A stretch of 64,000 bases of DNA from an uncultured Collinsella sp. Its GTDB lineage: Bacteria; Actinomycetota; Coriobacteriia; Coriobacteriales; Coriobacteriaceae. The notes below the pieces were generated by a model that did no database searches, was not told where the DNA came from, and saw only the letters and a list, made by a program, of their open reading frames with translations. The stretch is taken from contig CANRSF010000001.1 in NCBI GenBank assembly GCA_947642445.1, positions 117,062-181,061 on the forward strand, given 5' to 3'. This document shows, in pieces, positions 1 through 9,347 of this stretch (its first letter is position 1; every line of letters begins with the position of its first letter). The position numbers and the translations under genes are program-made.

Positions 1-1
1 C

Positions 2-1090
2 ATGGATTTACTGATTGATATTCTGCTCGACGCCGGCAAGGACACGCTGTCGCTGGTGCCGTTTTTGTTGGTGACGTATCTTGCTCTCGAGACACTTGAG
101 CACGTTGCGGGCGACCGCGTCAACGGCGCTATCAAGCGCGCCGGCGCTGCGGGTCCCGTGGTTGGCTCGCTGCTGGGCATGGTGCCGCAGTGCGGCTTTT
201 CGGCCATGGCGGCCACGCTGTACGCCGGCCGTGTCGTGACCTTGGGCACGTTGGTGGCGGTGTTCCTTTCGACCTCCGACGAGATGCTGCCGCTGTTGCT
301 TGCCGAGCAGGTTCCCGTGCAGACTATGGCGATGCTTTTGGCTTCGAAAGCGCTTATCGCACTGGTCACGGGTTTTATCGTGGACGCTGCCATTCGCGGC
401 CTGCGCCGTAACGCCCGCGCGCACGCGGCGATTCGCCGTACCGTGCTGGGAACCGCGGCCAATCCGGCCCACGTGAACTGCGCGCACGACGACCACAGCG
501 GCGGTGACATCATCGACGAGGTGGCCGAGGCGGGCGTGAGCGCCGACCACATCCACGAGCTGTGCGAGCGCGACCATTGCGGATGTGATGAAGACGAAGA
601 CGAGCACGAACACGGACATGGCCACGATCACGGTCATGAGGGCGAACATGAACACCATGATGGTCACGGTCACTCTCACTCCCACGAAGGGACGCCTGTC
701 CTGTCGATCATCCGCAGTGCGATCTCGCACACCGTGCAGGTCTCGGTATTCATTTTTCTGGTGACGCTGATTCTGGTCGCCGTGCTCGAGACGTTCGGCG
801 AGTCCGCGATCGAGCAGTTCCTGCGCGGCAACGAGACACTCGCTGTCCTGGGTTCGGCGCTTGTCGGGCTGATTCCCAATTGCTCGGCGAGCGTGGTCAT
901 TACACAGCTGTATCTGGAAGGCGCGCTGCAACTGGCGCCGATGCTCGCCGGCACGCTCATTTCCGCCGGCGTGGGTTATCTGGTGCTGTTCCGCACCAAC
1001 CGCAGCGCCCGCGAAAATGCCGTGTTCCTGATCATGATGTACGTCATCGGCGCTGGCTGGGGCCTTATCCTTTCCGCCTTTGGGTTCTAA
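2..1090 (+). CDS. Putative heavy-metal/manganese exporter-like membrane permease with central His-rich loop (ArsP_2-like)
   Basis: 362 aa ORF; two hydrophobic halves each with a 'GxxxGxxPqC/nC' type motif (GMVPQCGFS, GLIPNCSAS), His/Asp/Glu-rich central loop HEHGHGHDHGHEGEHEHHDGHGHSHSH. Confidence 0.7.
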   Translation: MDLLIDILLDAGKDTLSLVPFLLVTYLALETLEHVAGDRVNGAIKRAGAAGPVVGSLLGMVPQCGFSAMAATLYAGRVVTLGTLVAVFLSTSDEMLPLLLAEQVPVQTMAMLLASKALIALVTGFIVDAAIRGLRRNARAHAAIRRTVLGTAANPAHVNCAHDDHSGGDIIDEVAEAGVSADHIHELCERDHCGCDEDEDEHEHGHGHDHGHEGEHEHHDGHGHSHSHEGTPVLSIIRSAISHTVQVSVFIFLVTLILVAVLETFGESAIEQFLRGNETLAVLGSALVGLIPNCSASVVITQLYLEGALQLAPMLAGTLISAGVGYLVLFRTNRSARENAVFLIMMYVIGAGWGLILSAFGF

Positions 1091-1222
1091 GTGGATGTTT
1101 GGGGCATGCCGTAAAACTAGGACATGCCATAAATTCCACCGCCATGACCTGGGCGTTGGATGCGCGTCAATCGGCAAAACAAAAAGGTAGATTATTAGGC
1201 ATGTCCCAAAAACCTACCTTGG

Positions 1223-1705
1223 TTAGTGCAGCAACTCGGTGAGGTTGCGTTTAAAGCGGGCGCGGTCTTCGCTGGTAAATGCTGCCGGACCGCGAGTGCG
1301 TCCGCCGGCGCGGCGTACCTTCTTTTCCTCGTGGCGAATAAACAGCTGCATGTCGATGGTTGCTTTGTCGTAGACGCGCCCGCGCACACCGATAGCGGCG
1401 GCATCGCGCCCGAGCACCATGCTCGCCAAGCCAATGTCCTGCGTCACGACCACGTCGCCCGCCTGCAGGCGTTCGACAATGGCAAAGTCGGCGCTGTCGG
1501 CGCCCACGCTCACGTCGAGCGTCGTGATCCAAAAGCCGCGTCGCGCGTGCTCGGCATCGCGCGGGTCGTCGCGGCGAATGTGCCGTTCCAGGTTTTGCGT
1601 GCTGTTGCCGGCGATAACAACGGCGACGCCCGCCCGCCGCGCGCAGTCAATCGACTCGCGCGTGACCGGGCAGGCGTCGGCATCAATAAAGAGCGTCTTT
1701 GGCAT
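1223..1705 (-). CDS. YaiI/YqxD family (UPF0178, DUF188) protein
   Basis: 160 aa; MPKTLFIDADACPVTRESIDCARRAGV, DVVVTQDIGLA, typical of UPF0178. Confidence 0.9.
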   Translation of the reverse strand: MPKTLFIDADACPVTRESIDCARRAGVAVVIAGNSTQNLERHIRRDDPRDAEHARRGFWITTLDVSVGADSADFAIVERLQAGDVVVTQDIGLASMVLGRDAAAIGVRGRVYDKATIDMQLFIRHEEKKVRRAGGRTRGPAAFTSEDRARFKRNLTELLH

Positions 1706-2308
1706 CTAGCGCACCAGTTTGCCAAACTGAATGGCGCGAACAATGAGCGTCACGCCAAACACCAGCAGCGCGGCACCGCTAAAGATGACGAGCATCTTGG
1801 CCGACCACAGCGGATAGATAAACACGAACATGCCCGCGATGATGGAGAGCGCGCCGCTCAGGATGGCGAGGGCGCGGTTGGCGGAAAGCTCGGATTCCAG
1901 AATCGACATGACGCCCTCGACGATCCAGCCAAAGCCGGCGACGACCACCACGAGCGTGGTGAGCGTCGCGGTCGAGAAGGCCTGGTTGCGCAGGATTATG
2001 ACGCCGCCCAGAATGATGAGCAGGTTGGAGATGATGCTCGTAACGCGCCAGCCGGTGGGCAGCAGCGGCTCGAAAACAGCGGTAAACAGCCTGATCGCGG
2101 CCGTGATCACAAAGTAGATGCCCAAGACGGTCGTTAGGAAGACGAGGGACTTGGCGGGCGCAAACAGCAGTGCGATGCCGGCGACGAGCGCCAAGACGCC
2201 CGTGATGGCGTAAATCCAGCGCACGGCCTTGACGGCCTTGCCTGCCATGCTTTTCTCGTCAAATCCAAACGCGCTCGATTGCTTGTCATCGGTCTTAAAG
2301 ATGCCCAT
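1706..2308 (-). CDS. HdeD/DUF308 family membrane protein
   Basis: ORF 1706-2368, start at internal ATG 2308 preceded by GGAGA; repeated small TM segments typical of DUF308. Confidence 0.75.
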   Translation of the reverse strand: MGIFKTDDKQSSAFGFDEKSMAGKAVKAVRWIYAITGVLALVAGIALLFAPAKSLVFLTTVLGIYFVITAAIRLFTAVFEPLLPTGWRVTSIISNLLIILGGVIILRNQAFSTATLTTLVVVVAGFGWIVEGVMSILESELSANRALAILSGALSIIAGMFVFIYPLWSAKMLVIFSGAALLVFGVTLIVRAIQFGKLVR

Positions 2309-2541
2309 GATGTCTCCTTTCCGTGCGGCTAAGCCGCAGCTCCTGCAACCAGTATCGCCCAAGGGCACCGTCGCGTGGGGCGGGAAGGGCGAATGGGAGC
2401 CTCATCTTCCCGAATTGTTACCTTTGTTCCCGTTTGGATGTAGGATATTCAACAGCTGTGGAACATTATGCCGTTGAGTGTAATTGCCTACGTTTTAGGT
2501 TAGATTTTCCTAAGGACAATTGGCTTGTATTGGGGGTCCCT

Positions 2542-3213
2542 ATGAACGAAGCAGTTCCCGAGGCACCGTCGAGTGTCGAATCGATGGCAAAGCAAGGTTG
2601 CGAAAAGCTCGGTCTGGAAGCGTTTGATGCGCTGGTCCGTCGTGCCCGTACGTGCCGTCGCTTTGACGAGTCTATGCGCGTGCCGCGCGAGTTTTTGCTC
2701 GAGCTGGCGGAACTGGCGCACCTGGCTCCCTGCGGCGCCAATGCTCAGCGTCTGCGCTTTCACGTGGTGAGCGGTGCAGAGGACTGCGCGCGTGTATTTG
2801 ACGAGCTTGCATGGGCCGGTGCGCTCAAGGATTGGCCGGGTCCCGATGAGGGCGAGCGCCCGACCGGCTACATCGCGATTCTTGCTGAGCGCGCCGTTCC
2901 GGGCAAGCCCGCCGCTCCCATTACCGATGTCGACACGGGCATTACCGCGCAGACGATGATGCTCGCCGCCCGCAGCGCCACGCCCGAGGTGGCAGCCTGC
3001 ATGTTCAAGGCCTTTACGCCCCACGCGATCGATGCCATGGGGCTCGATAACGACAAGTATGAGCTCAAGCTGATCATGGCGTTTGGCATTCCGGCCGAGA
3101 CACAGGTGATCGATGCGATCGATTCCAACCCCGACGGCTCCATCAATTATTGGCGCGACGAGGCGCGGGTACACCACGTACCCAAGCGTCCGCTTGCCGA
3201 CGTGCTGCTGTAG
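2542..3213 (+). CDS. Nitroreductase family protein
   Basis: 'RRARTCRRFDESMRVPREFLLELAELAHLAPCGANAQRLRF' is the FMN-binding nitroreductase N-terminal signature. Confidence 0.85.
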   Translation: MNEAVPEAPSSVESMAKQGCEKLGLEAFDALVRRARTCRRFDESMRVPREFLLELAELAHLAPCGANAQRLRFHVVSGAEDCARVFDELAWAGALKDWPGPDEGERPTGYIAILAERAVPGKPAAPITDVDTGITAQTMMLAARSATPEVAACMFKAFTPHAIDAMGLDNDKYELKLIMAFGIPAETQVIDAIDSNPDGSINYWRDEARVHHVPKRPLADVLL

Positions 3214-3243
3214 TTGTGCGTCGTTGCGGTGCAATCCGGCGGC

Positions 3244-3282
3244 AAAATCACCACAAAGGCTCCTGTCCCCTTTGTGGTGGTA
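3244..3282. repeat. 40-bp palindromic repeat (diverged copy)
   Basis: aaaatcaccacaaaggctcctgtcccctttgtggtggta. Confidence 0.8.
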
Positions 3283-3296
3283 CGAGGGGAGGGTGT

Positions 3297-3839
3297 GTGG
3301 CAGATCTGTATTTGGTGCGGCATGGGCAGACTGAGCTCAATGTGCAGAGCATTTTGCAGGGCTGGCACGATTCGCCGCTTACGGCGCGCGGGCGCGAGCA
3401 GGCGCTGACGGCGCGTACGGCGTTTGCGGCGCGTGGCGTGGCCTTTGATCATGTGTATTCCTCGCCGTTGGGCCGGGCGCGGCATACGGCCGAGCTTATC
3501 GTTGGCGAGGGCCGTTCCATTGAGCTGGTCGATGACCTGCGTGAGTGGCATTTTGGCTCGCTGGAGGGCACATCAAATCGCGAGATGCCGCCGCAGCCCT
3601 GGGGCGATTATCCGGTGGCCTTTGGCGGCGAGTCGGAAGTGCAGCTTCAGTCGCGCATGGTCGCGGCGCTGTCCCGCATCATGGCCAGGCCGCAGCACGA
3701 CTGCGTGCTGGCGGTTTCCCACGGCTCAGCCTGCCAGGAGTTTCTTGAGTATGTGACTGGCGGGGGAGAGCTGCCCGACAACGGTGCCGTGCTTCATTTT
3801 GGCTATTGCGATGGGGCGTTTTCGCTCTTGGGTTGGTAA
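3297..3839 (+). CDS. Histidine phosphatase (phosphoglycerate mutase-like) family protein
   Basis: GTG start at 3297; LYLVRHGQTELN...GWHDSPLTARGREQA...SHGSACQEF. Confidence 0.88.
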   Translation: MADLYLVRHGQTELNVQSILQGWHDSPLTARGREQALTARTAFAARGVAFDHVYSSPLGRARHTAELIVGEGRSIELVDDLREWHFGSLEGTSNREMPPQPWGDYPVAFGGESEVQLQSRMVAALSRIMARPQHDCVLAVSHGSACQEFLEYVTGGGELPDNGAVLHFGYCDGAFSLLGW

Positions 3840-3856
3840 CGAACGAAAGGACCCCT

Positions 3857-4492
3857 ATGAATAAAGATCTGTATCTGGTCCGTCATGGACAGACGATATT
3901 CAACCTTAAGCGTATCATTCAGGGGTGGAGTGACTCGCCGCTCACACAGCTGGGCTGCGATCAGACGGCGCGTGCCGGCATGTTCTTGCGTGCGCGCGGC
4001 ATTGAGCCCGACCACGCCTACACCTCTACGCTGCACCGCACCGAACAGACCATCGCCAACCTGTGGTCGGGCATGACGTACGAGCGCCTGGACGGTCTGC
4101 GCGAGTGGTTCTTTGGCGACTTTGAGGCCGAGCGCGTGATGCTTATGCCCGAGCGCCCGTGGCGCGATTTCTATCGCCAGTTTGGCGGTGAGGGCCAGAT
4201 GCAGGTGCGCGAGCGCATGGTGACGACGCTGACCGATCTTATGCGACGCCCGGACCATTCGTGCGTGCTCGCGGTGAGCCACGGGTCGGCCATCAAGGAG
4301 TTTTTGGATCACGTGAAGGGCACGGAGGCCGACGAGCGCGAGCGCGTGCCGGGCAACTGCTCGGTGCTGCATTTCGTGTTTGACGATACGACCGATACGT
4401 TTGAACTGGTTGAGATCTTTACGCAGGAAGACTACGCGCGCGAGCTGGGGCTTGAGCCGCTCGTGGCTGCCGCGGGTCCGCAGCGCGGGTAG
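3857..4492 (+). CDS. Histidine phosphatase family protein (tandem paralogue)
   Basis: ATG 3857; LYLVRHGQTIFNLKRIIQGWSDSPLTQLGCDQ...SHGSAIKEF. Confidence 0.9.
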   Translation: MNKDLYLVRHGQTIFNLKRIIQGWSDSPLTQLGCDQTARAGMFLRARGIEPDHAYTSTLHRTEQTIANLWSGMTYERLDGLREWFFGDFEAERVMLMPERPWRDFYRQFGGEGQMQVRERMVTTLTDLMRRPDHSCVLAVSHGSAIKEFLDHVKGTEADERERVPGNCSVLHFVFDDTTDTFELVEIFTQEDYARELGLEPLVAAAGPQRG

Positions 4493-4538
4493 TTTGGGCG
4501 TGGCGGTGCGGGTCGCCGACTTACTTCTCGATGCAAAA

Positions 4539-4578
4539 GGGGCGGAGATGCATGTACCTGCTGCATCTCCGCCCCCTG
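4539..4578 (+). terminator. Rho-independent terminator candidate
   Basis: ggggcggagatgca-N9-tgcatctccgcccc then ctgttt. Confidence 0.65.
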
Positions 4579-4620
4579 TTTGTTGAGCTGCCGATTTTTG
4601 TGCTGGGCGGTCTGGTCTTG

Positions 4621-5304
4621 CTAGAACCGCGCGACCTGGTGCGTGAGCAGACCTGTCGGAACTTGCGGCGCGGCGCCGCTGACCTGCGCGGCGGGGAAGA
4701 GCACGGCAACGGTAAAGTTGAACGGCTCCTTGCCGGTGTACGTTCCGGCGGCACGGGCCTCATCGGCCAGCAGCTGCGACGCCCCGGTCAGAGCGGCGGC
4801 GTAGGCGGGGTCGTCGGTCAGTGCCGGCTCCGGTGCTTGGTCGAGCATAGCGCTGATGGCCCCGACGGCGTCCTCGCGCTTGACCTCCCACGCGCGGTGC
4901 GTAATGCCCGCGGGGTCGGTGACGGCGTAGAGCGACGCGCCCTCTTTGGCGGCGCCCAGGATGATATCCATGACGGGCGAGGCCTCGTAGGCGAGCGACA
5001 CGGGGCGCGGCTGCACCTTGAGCTCGGCGATCGCGCGCGCGGCGGCGGCCACGTCGGCGCTGGCATCGCCCTTGCCGTCCGCAAGTACACTCGTCGGGCA
5101 GATCGCCACGACACCCGTCACGCGTCCCGGCTCGCCCGAGCATTCGTACACGTAATACGCCGCACCCGGGTCCTTGAGCATCAGGCCATCGGCAAGGGCT
5201 CCGCGCAGAGCATCGTTGCCGCTCAGGATGCTGCCCATTGCAGGCAGCGCCTCGAGTACGCGGTCCTGAGCCGGGCGGATGCAGGGAAACGGAAGTGCTT
5301 TCAT
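4621..5304 (-). CDS. Hypothetical protein, DUF1015-like
   Basis: 227 aa; PFPCIRPAQDRVLEALPAMGSILSGN...AAYYVYECSG resembles DUF1015. Confidence 0.5.
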   Translation of the reverse strand: MKALPFPCIRPAQDRVLEALPAMGSILSGNDALRGALADGLMLKDPGAAYYVYECSGEPGRVTGVVAICPTSVLADGKGDASADVAAAARAIAELKVQPRPVSLAYEASPVMDIILGAAKEGASLYAVTDPAGITHRAWEVKREDAVGAISAMLDQAPEPALTDDPAYAAALTGASQLLADEARAAGTYTGKEPFNFTVAVLFPAAQVSGAAPQVPTGLLTHQVARF

Positions 5305-5343
5305 GGGCGGTCCTAACGCACGAGTCGGTTTGTTCGCGGCTTA

Positions 5344-6564
5344 TTATGCCCCAACTTGGCCATTCGCGTCCCAGAGCACGTTATCGGCGAGCGCGATTAG
5401 CACCTGCTGACAACGAACGATATCGGCATGGGGCACATATTCGTTGGGCTTGTGTGCGAGCGCGAGCGACCCGGGACCGTAGCTCATGCAATTGCGGTTG
5501 CCTGTCTTGCCGGCAATGACGGCGGTATCGGTGTAGCCGGTAAAGAAGCCGACGGTCGTGTCCGCGCCTGTCACATCGTCTGCTGCGCGCTTGAGTGCAG
5601 CTAGAAGGGGAGAGGCTGGATCGCGCTCGATGGCGGGGCGGTCGCCTGTCGCGGTATAGCTTCCATGGCAGCCGGGGACCGCGGCTTCGGCAGCGACAAT
5701 GGCCTGCTCTACCATGCGCGTCGCGGCGGCCGTATCAGTCGGCGGGGTCAGGCGCATATCGACCCAGACCTTAGCGTGGTCGGGCACGACATAGGGACGG
5801 TAGCCACCCTCGATCTGTCCAAACGTGATGGTCGATGGCCCCAGCTCCTCATGTAAAGGTAGCGTCGCAAACGTGCGACGAAGCGAGCACACGACCTCGG
5901 CCATGGCGGCGACGGCGTCGGCGCCCTTCCAAGGCTGGCTTGCATGAGCCGTGACGCCGGCCATCTCGATCTCGAACCACGTACGCCCCTTGTGCGACAC
6001 CTGGATCTGTCCGTCGGTGGGCTCGGTGTCCAGCACCCATTCGCGCGAGCCGACCCAGCCGGCATTGATGGCCGCCTCGGAGCCGCGCATAAAGTCTTCC
6101 TCGTCGACCGAGCAGATGAGCGAAAAGCCGCGGCGTGGCAGCGCGCCATCCGCCGCCACGCGCTCGAGCGTATGGACCAGTGCGGCAATGGCGCAGGCCA
6201 GGCCACCCTTCATATCGCAGGCACCGCGGCCATAGAGTTTATCGTCGCGCACAACCGCCCCAAGCGGTGCGATGTCTGCGTCCCAGCCATCGCCCAAGGT
6301 GACGGTATCCATGTGGCAGATATAGACCAGCCGCGGCTCGTCGCTTTGGCCCGGCACGGTGACTTTAAGGTTGCGGCGCCCGGGCAGCACTTCGAGCTCC
6401 TCAATCTGCACGGCATCGAGCGCAGAACTATCAAGTTGTGCCAGCTGCTGCTCAATGAGCCTCTTAATGAAGCGCTCAATTTCATCCTCATACGCGCCCG
6501 GGTCTGAGCTGTCAATCTTCACAAGGTCCTGCGCAAGCCGCCAGGCAAAGTCCTCATCAACCAT
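5344..6564 (-). CDS. M20 family metallopeptidase (ArgE/DapE-like deacylase)
   Basis: VYICHMDTVTLGDGWD...YGRGACDMKGGLACAIAAL...SVDEEDFMRGSEAAI. Confidence 0.88.
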   Translation of the reverse strand: MVDEDFAWRLAQDLVKIDSSDPGAYEDEIERFIKRLIEQQLAQLDSSALDAVQIEELEVLPGRRNLKVTVPGQSDEPRLVYICHMDTVTLGDGWDADIAPLGAVVRDDKLYGRGACDMKGGLACAIAALVHTLERVAADGALPRRGFSLICSVDEEDFMRGSEAAINAGWVGSREWVLDTEPTDGQIQVSHKGRTWFEIEMAGVTAHASQPWKGADAVAAMAEVVCSLRRTFATLPLHEELGPSTITFGQIEGGYRPYVVPDHAKVWVDMRLTPPTDTAAATRMVEQAIVAAEAAVPGCHGSYTATGDRPAIERDPASPLLAALKRAADDVTGADTTVGFFTGYTDTAVIAGKTGNRNCMSYGPGSLALAHKPNEYVPHADIVRCQQVLIALADNVLWDANGQVGA

Positions 6565-6718
6565 ATGCAACCTCACAATCAGTCTGCTTTCCAAACCGAT
6601 TGTAAGCCTCTTGAGAGATCCGCGGCGTGCGCGTGGCAGTATTTACCGTTCGCAGGCCGAGCCAGCGCGTTTGCCGTCCGAGCGGGTTCACAAGCGACGC
6701 AGCGGGTACGTACCCTTC

Positions 6719-7768
6719 ATGGACGACATGCTGTGCGACATATCTGCCTTTCGGTATCACCGGATACCTCCACAGGTCTTGGCAATAATGCCGGACCTGC
6801 CCGATTCTGCGGACGATCCGCGCAGGGAGCACCTATGTGAGCATCCGCTCGTCACGCATTTCCTGGGCACCCCGTTACACGTGTTGGCGCAGGGCAGCTG
6901 CGGACGTAAGGGCGATCGCATTGTCAGGCATGTTTGGAACGGGGAGAGGCCGTTTGATTCCGTGCGGCAGACGGAGTTTGGCCTCGATGTTGCGTCCCCA
7001 CTCTTTACCCTGCTGACTCTGGCTTCCTCGGTCTCAAACGAGCGTCTAATCATGTGCATGTATGAGATGTGCGGCACCTTTGCCGTGTGCAAGATTGCGC
7101 CTCAGGTAAAGTCGGCACTTGAGCAGGCATATGGGAGCCGATGGAGTGACGCACGGTCGGGCTGGGAAAACGTAAAGGATGTCTCGGGGAATCCAACGGA
7201 CTTGTGGAAACGACCTCCCTTGATCGAGCTCTCTGAGCTTACAGAGTTCGTCGATAAGGTCCGGGGGCTCCGCGGCGCTAAAACGTTCATACGAGCCGCG
7301 AAATGCATTACGGGGGTGGCAGCATCGCCGCTCGAGGTCCAGGCTTCGATGCTGTTTGGCCTTACGAGGTTGCGCGGCGGCGAAGGGCTGAGCCTTACCA
7401 ATAACGTTGAGATTCGTATGACGCGCAGCGCCCGCCTGATTTCGGGGCTTGATAGGCGCTATGCCGATATCCTGCTGGCAAATAAGGACGGCAGCCGAGA
7501 GTGTCTGGTTGAATGCCAGGGTAAAGCCATTCACGGATCCATTGAATCCAAGATTTCGGACTCCGATCGAACGACGGCCTTGCAAGCCATGGGATATCCC
7601 GTCGTTCTGATGACCTATGGTCAGCTGGCCGACTTCGATGCCTTCCGCGTGGTGATGGAGCTCATCATGTCCTATCTCGATGTGCCGCTGAAAGACAAGA
7701 CGCCGCGACAGCAGGAGCTCGAACGGCGGCTTCGTGAGGAGATTTTTATCGATTGGGCGGGAATGTAG
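6719..7768 (+). CDS. Hypothetical protein with C-terminal Vsr/DUF559-like nuclease signature
   Basis: C-terminus YADILLANKDGSRECLVECQGKAIHGSIESKISDSDRTTALQAMGYPVVLMTYGQLAD resembles the 'EYDG..H....D..R...L...G..v' pattern. Confidence 0.45.
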   Translation: MDDMLCDISAFRYHRIPPQVLAIMPDLPDSADDPRREHLCEHPLVTHFLGTPLHVLAQGSCGRKGDRIVRHVWNGERPFDSVRQTEFGLDVASPLFTLLTLASSVSNERLIMCMYEMCGTFAVCKIAPQVKSALEQAYGSRWSDARSGWENVKDVSGNPTDLWKRPPLIELSELTEFVDKVRGLRGAKTFIRAAKCITGVAASPLEVQASMLFGLTRLRGGEGLSLTNNVEIRMTRSARLISGLDRRYADILLANKDGSRECLVECQGKAIHGSIESKISDSDRTTALQAMGYPVVLMTYGQLADFDAFRVVMELIMSYLDVPLKDKTPRQQELERRLREEIFIDWAGM

Positions 7769-8044
7769 CCGCGCGGGCGGAAAATGGTCGCGCGGACTAG
7801 AGTTTTGGTCGCAAAATACTTATATTTTGCCTTGGAAGGGCCTTAAAAATGCTACCTAGAATAAGTTGTTTCGGAAAATGGACAGTCAACTTACATTCGG
7901 CACATAGAGACCGATTTTTACCTAATAAAGTCCCTGATAAAGCTGTTTATCAAAGCGGGTGTGCTTAGCGACTGGAGCCTCACTATCGATTATCTGAAAA
8001 AACTTGTTCTGGGTATCATTTTAAAGTCGTCCGGAGCAACAAAA

Positions 8045-8075
8045 TCGGCCCCCGTTTCGTGAAAACGGGGGCCGA
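8045..8075 (-). terminator. Rho-independent terminator of serA
   Basis: 13-bp stem tcggcccccgttt/aaacgggggccga, followed on the minus strand by T-rich sequence. Confidence 0.8.
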
Positions 8076-8114
8076 ATGGGCTTCGTGGTCTGTCTGGCAG
8101 GATTGGCGCCGGCG

Positions 8115-9278
8115 CTATTTAATCACGCGCACGCGATACATCGACGGAATCTGCTTGAGCGCCTCGATCGTGCTGCCGTCCAGGTGCTCATCGGTGTCGA
8201 ACATGGTGTAGGCGTTCTCGCCAGCGGACTCGTTGGTCATGCGCTGCACGTTGGCGTTGTCCTTGGCGAGAATGGCCGTGATCTGGCCGATCATGTTGGG
8301 CACGTTGGCATGCAGGCAGGCAATGCGGCTTGCGGCGCGCGCCTTGCCCATGCTGCAGGCGGGGTAGTTGACGCTGTGCGCGATGTTGCCGTTTTCCAGG
8401 TAATCCTTGAGCTCGCTGATGGCCATGTCGGCGCAGTTGGCCTCGGCCTCGCCGGTGCCGGCGCCCGAATGCGTGGTGATAAACGTGTTGGGCATCTTGA
8501 CGGTCTTGGGCGTGGCAAAGTCGCAGCTAAACCAGCTGAGCTTGCCCTCGCGCAGGGCAGCGTCGACGGCGTCCTCGTCAATGATGGTTTCGCGCGCGTA
8601 GTTGATGAGCACGGCGTCGGGCGCCAGCAGGTCGATCTGCTCGGTGCTGATCATGCCGATGGTGTCTGCCTTGCTGGGCACGTGCACGGTGAGGTAGTCG
8701 CAGCCGCGGCACAGATCCTCGAGCGTGCCCACGCGCTGCACCTCGCGGCTCAGCACCCACGCGTGCTCGACGGAAATGAACGGATCGTAGCCGTAGACGT
8801 CCATACCCAGGTCGACGCAGGCGTTGGCGACCTTGGAGCCCACGTTGCCCAGGCCGATGACGCCGATGCGCTTGCCCTTGAGCTCGCGGCCCACAAAGGC
8901 CTTCTTGGCCTTTTCGGCATCGACCTGAATCTCGGGGTCGTCGGCGTTGTTGCGCACCCAGTTCATCGACTGCACGACGCCGCGGCTCGAAAGCACCAGC
9001 ATGCCCAGGACGAGCTCCTTGACGGCGTTGCTGTTGGCGCCGGGGGAGTTAAAGACGACGACGCCCTTCTTGGCGTACTCCTCGACGGGGATGTTGTTGA
9101 CGCCGGCGCCGCAGCGGGCGATGGCGCGGATGCCCTCGGGCAGCTCGTAGCCGTGCAGGTCGGTGGAACGCATCAGGATGGCGTCGGCCTCCTCGGCGGT
9201 GCTCACAAACTCGTAGCCCTCGCCAAACTCGACTTCGCCGTCTTTGGTGATGTCGTCGATGGTCTTGATCTTGCGCAT
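8115..9278 (-). CDS. serA: D-3-phosphoglycerate dehydrogenase (ACT-domain)
   Basis: GVIGLGNVGSKVANACVDLGMDVYGYDPF; C-terminal ACT-like region; next to serC. Confidence 0.92.
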   Translation of the reverse strand: MRKIKTIDDITKDGEVEFGEGYEFVSTAEEADAILMRSTDLHGYELPEGIRAIARCGAGVNNIPVEEYAKKGVVVFNSPGANSNAVKELVLGMLVLSSRGVVQSMNWVRNNADDPEIQVDAEKAKKAFVGRELKGKRIGVIGLGNVGSKVANACVDLGMDVYGYDPFISVEHAWVLSREVQRVGTLEDLCRGCDYLTVHVPSKADTIGMISTEQIDLLAPDAVLINYARETIIDEDAVDAALREGKLSWFSCDFATPKTVKMPNTFITTHSGAGTGEAEANCADMAISELKDYLENGNIAHSVNYPACSMGKARAASRIACLHANVPNMIGQITAILAKDNANVQRMTNESAGENAYTMFDTDEHLDGSTIEALKQIPSMYRVRVIK

Positions 9279-9347
9279 GGAAAACTCCTTAGCAGGTTTG
9301 TTTGAAACAAGTGGTTTGAAGTGGCTGGTCGGCCCGCGGGTTGCGGG

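Noticed and set aside
8-1177. 389 aa ORF on the minus strand opposite the metal exporter
   Set aside because: Shadow ORF of a GC-rich gene; low-complexity His/Arg/Val composition with no recognisable domain, while the plus-strand frame has clear family motifs.
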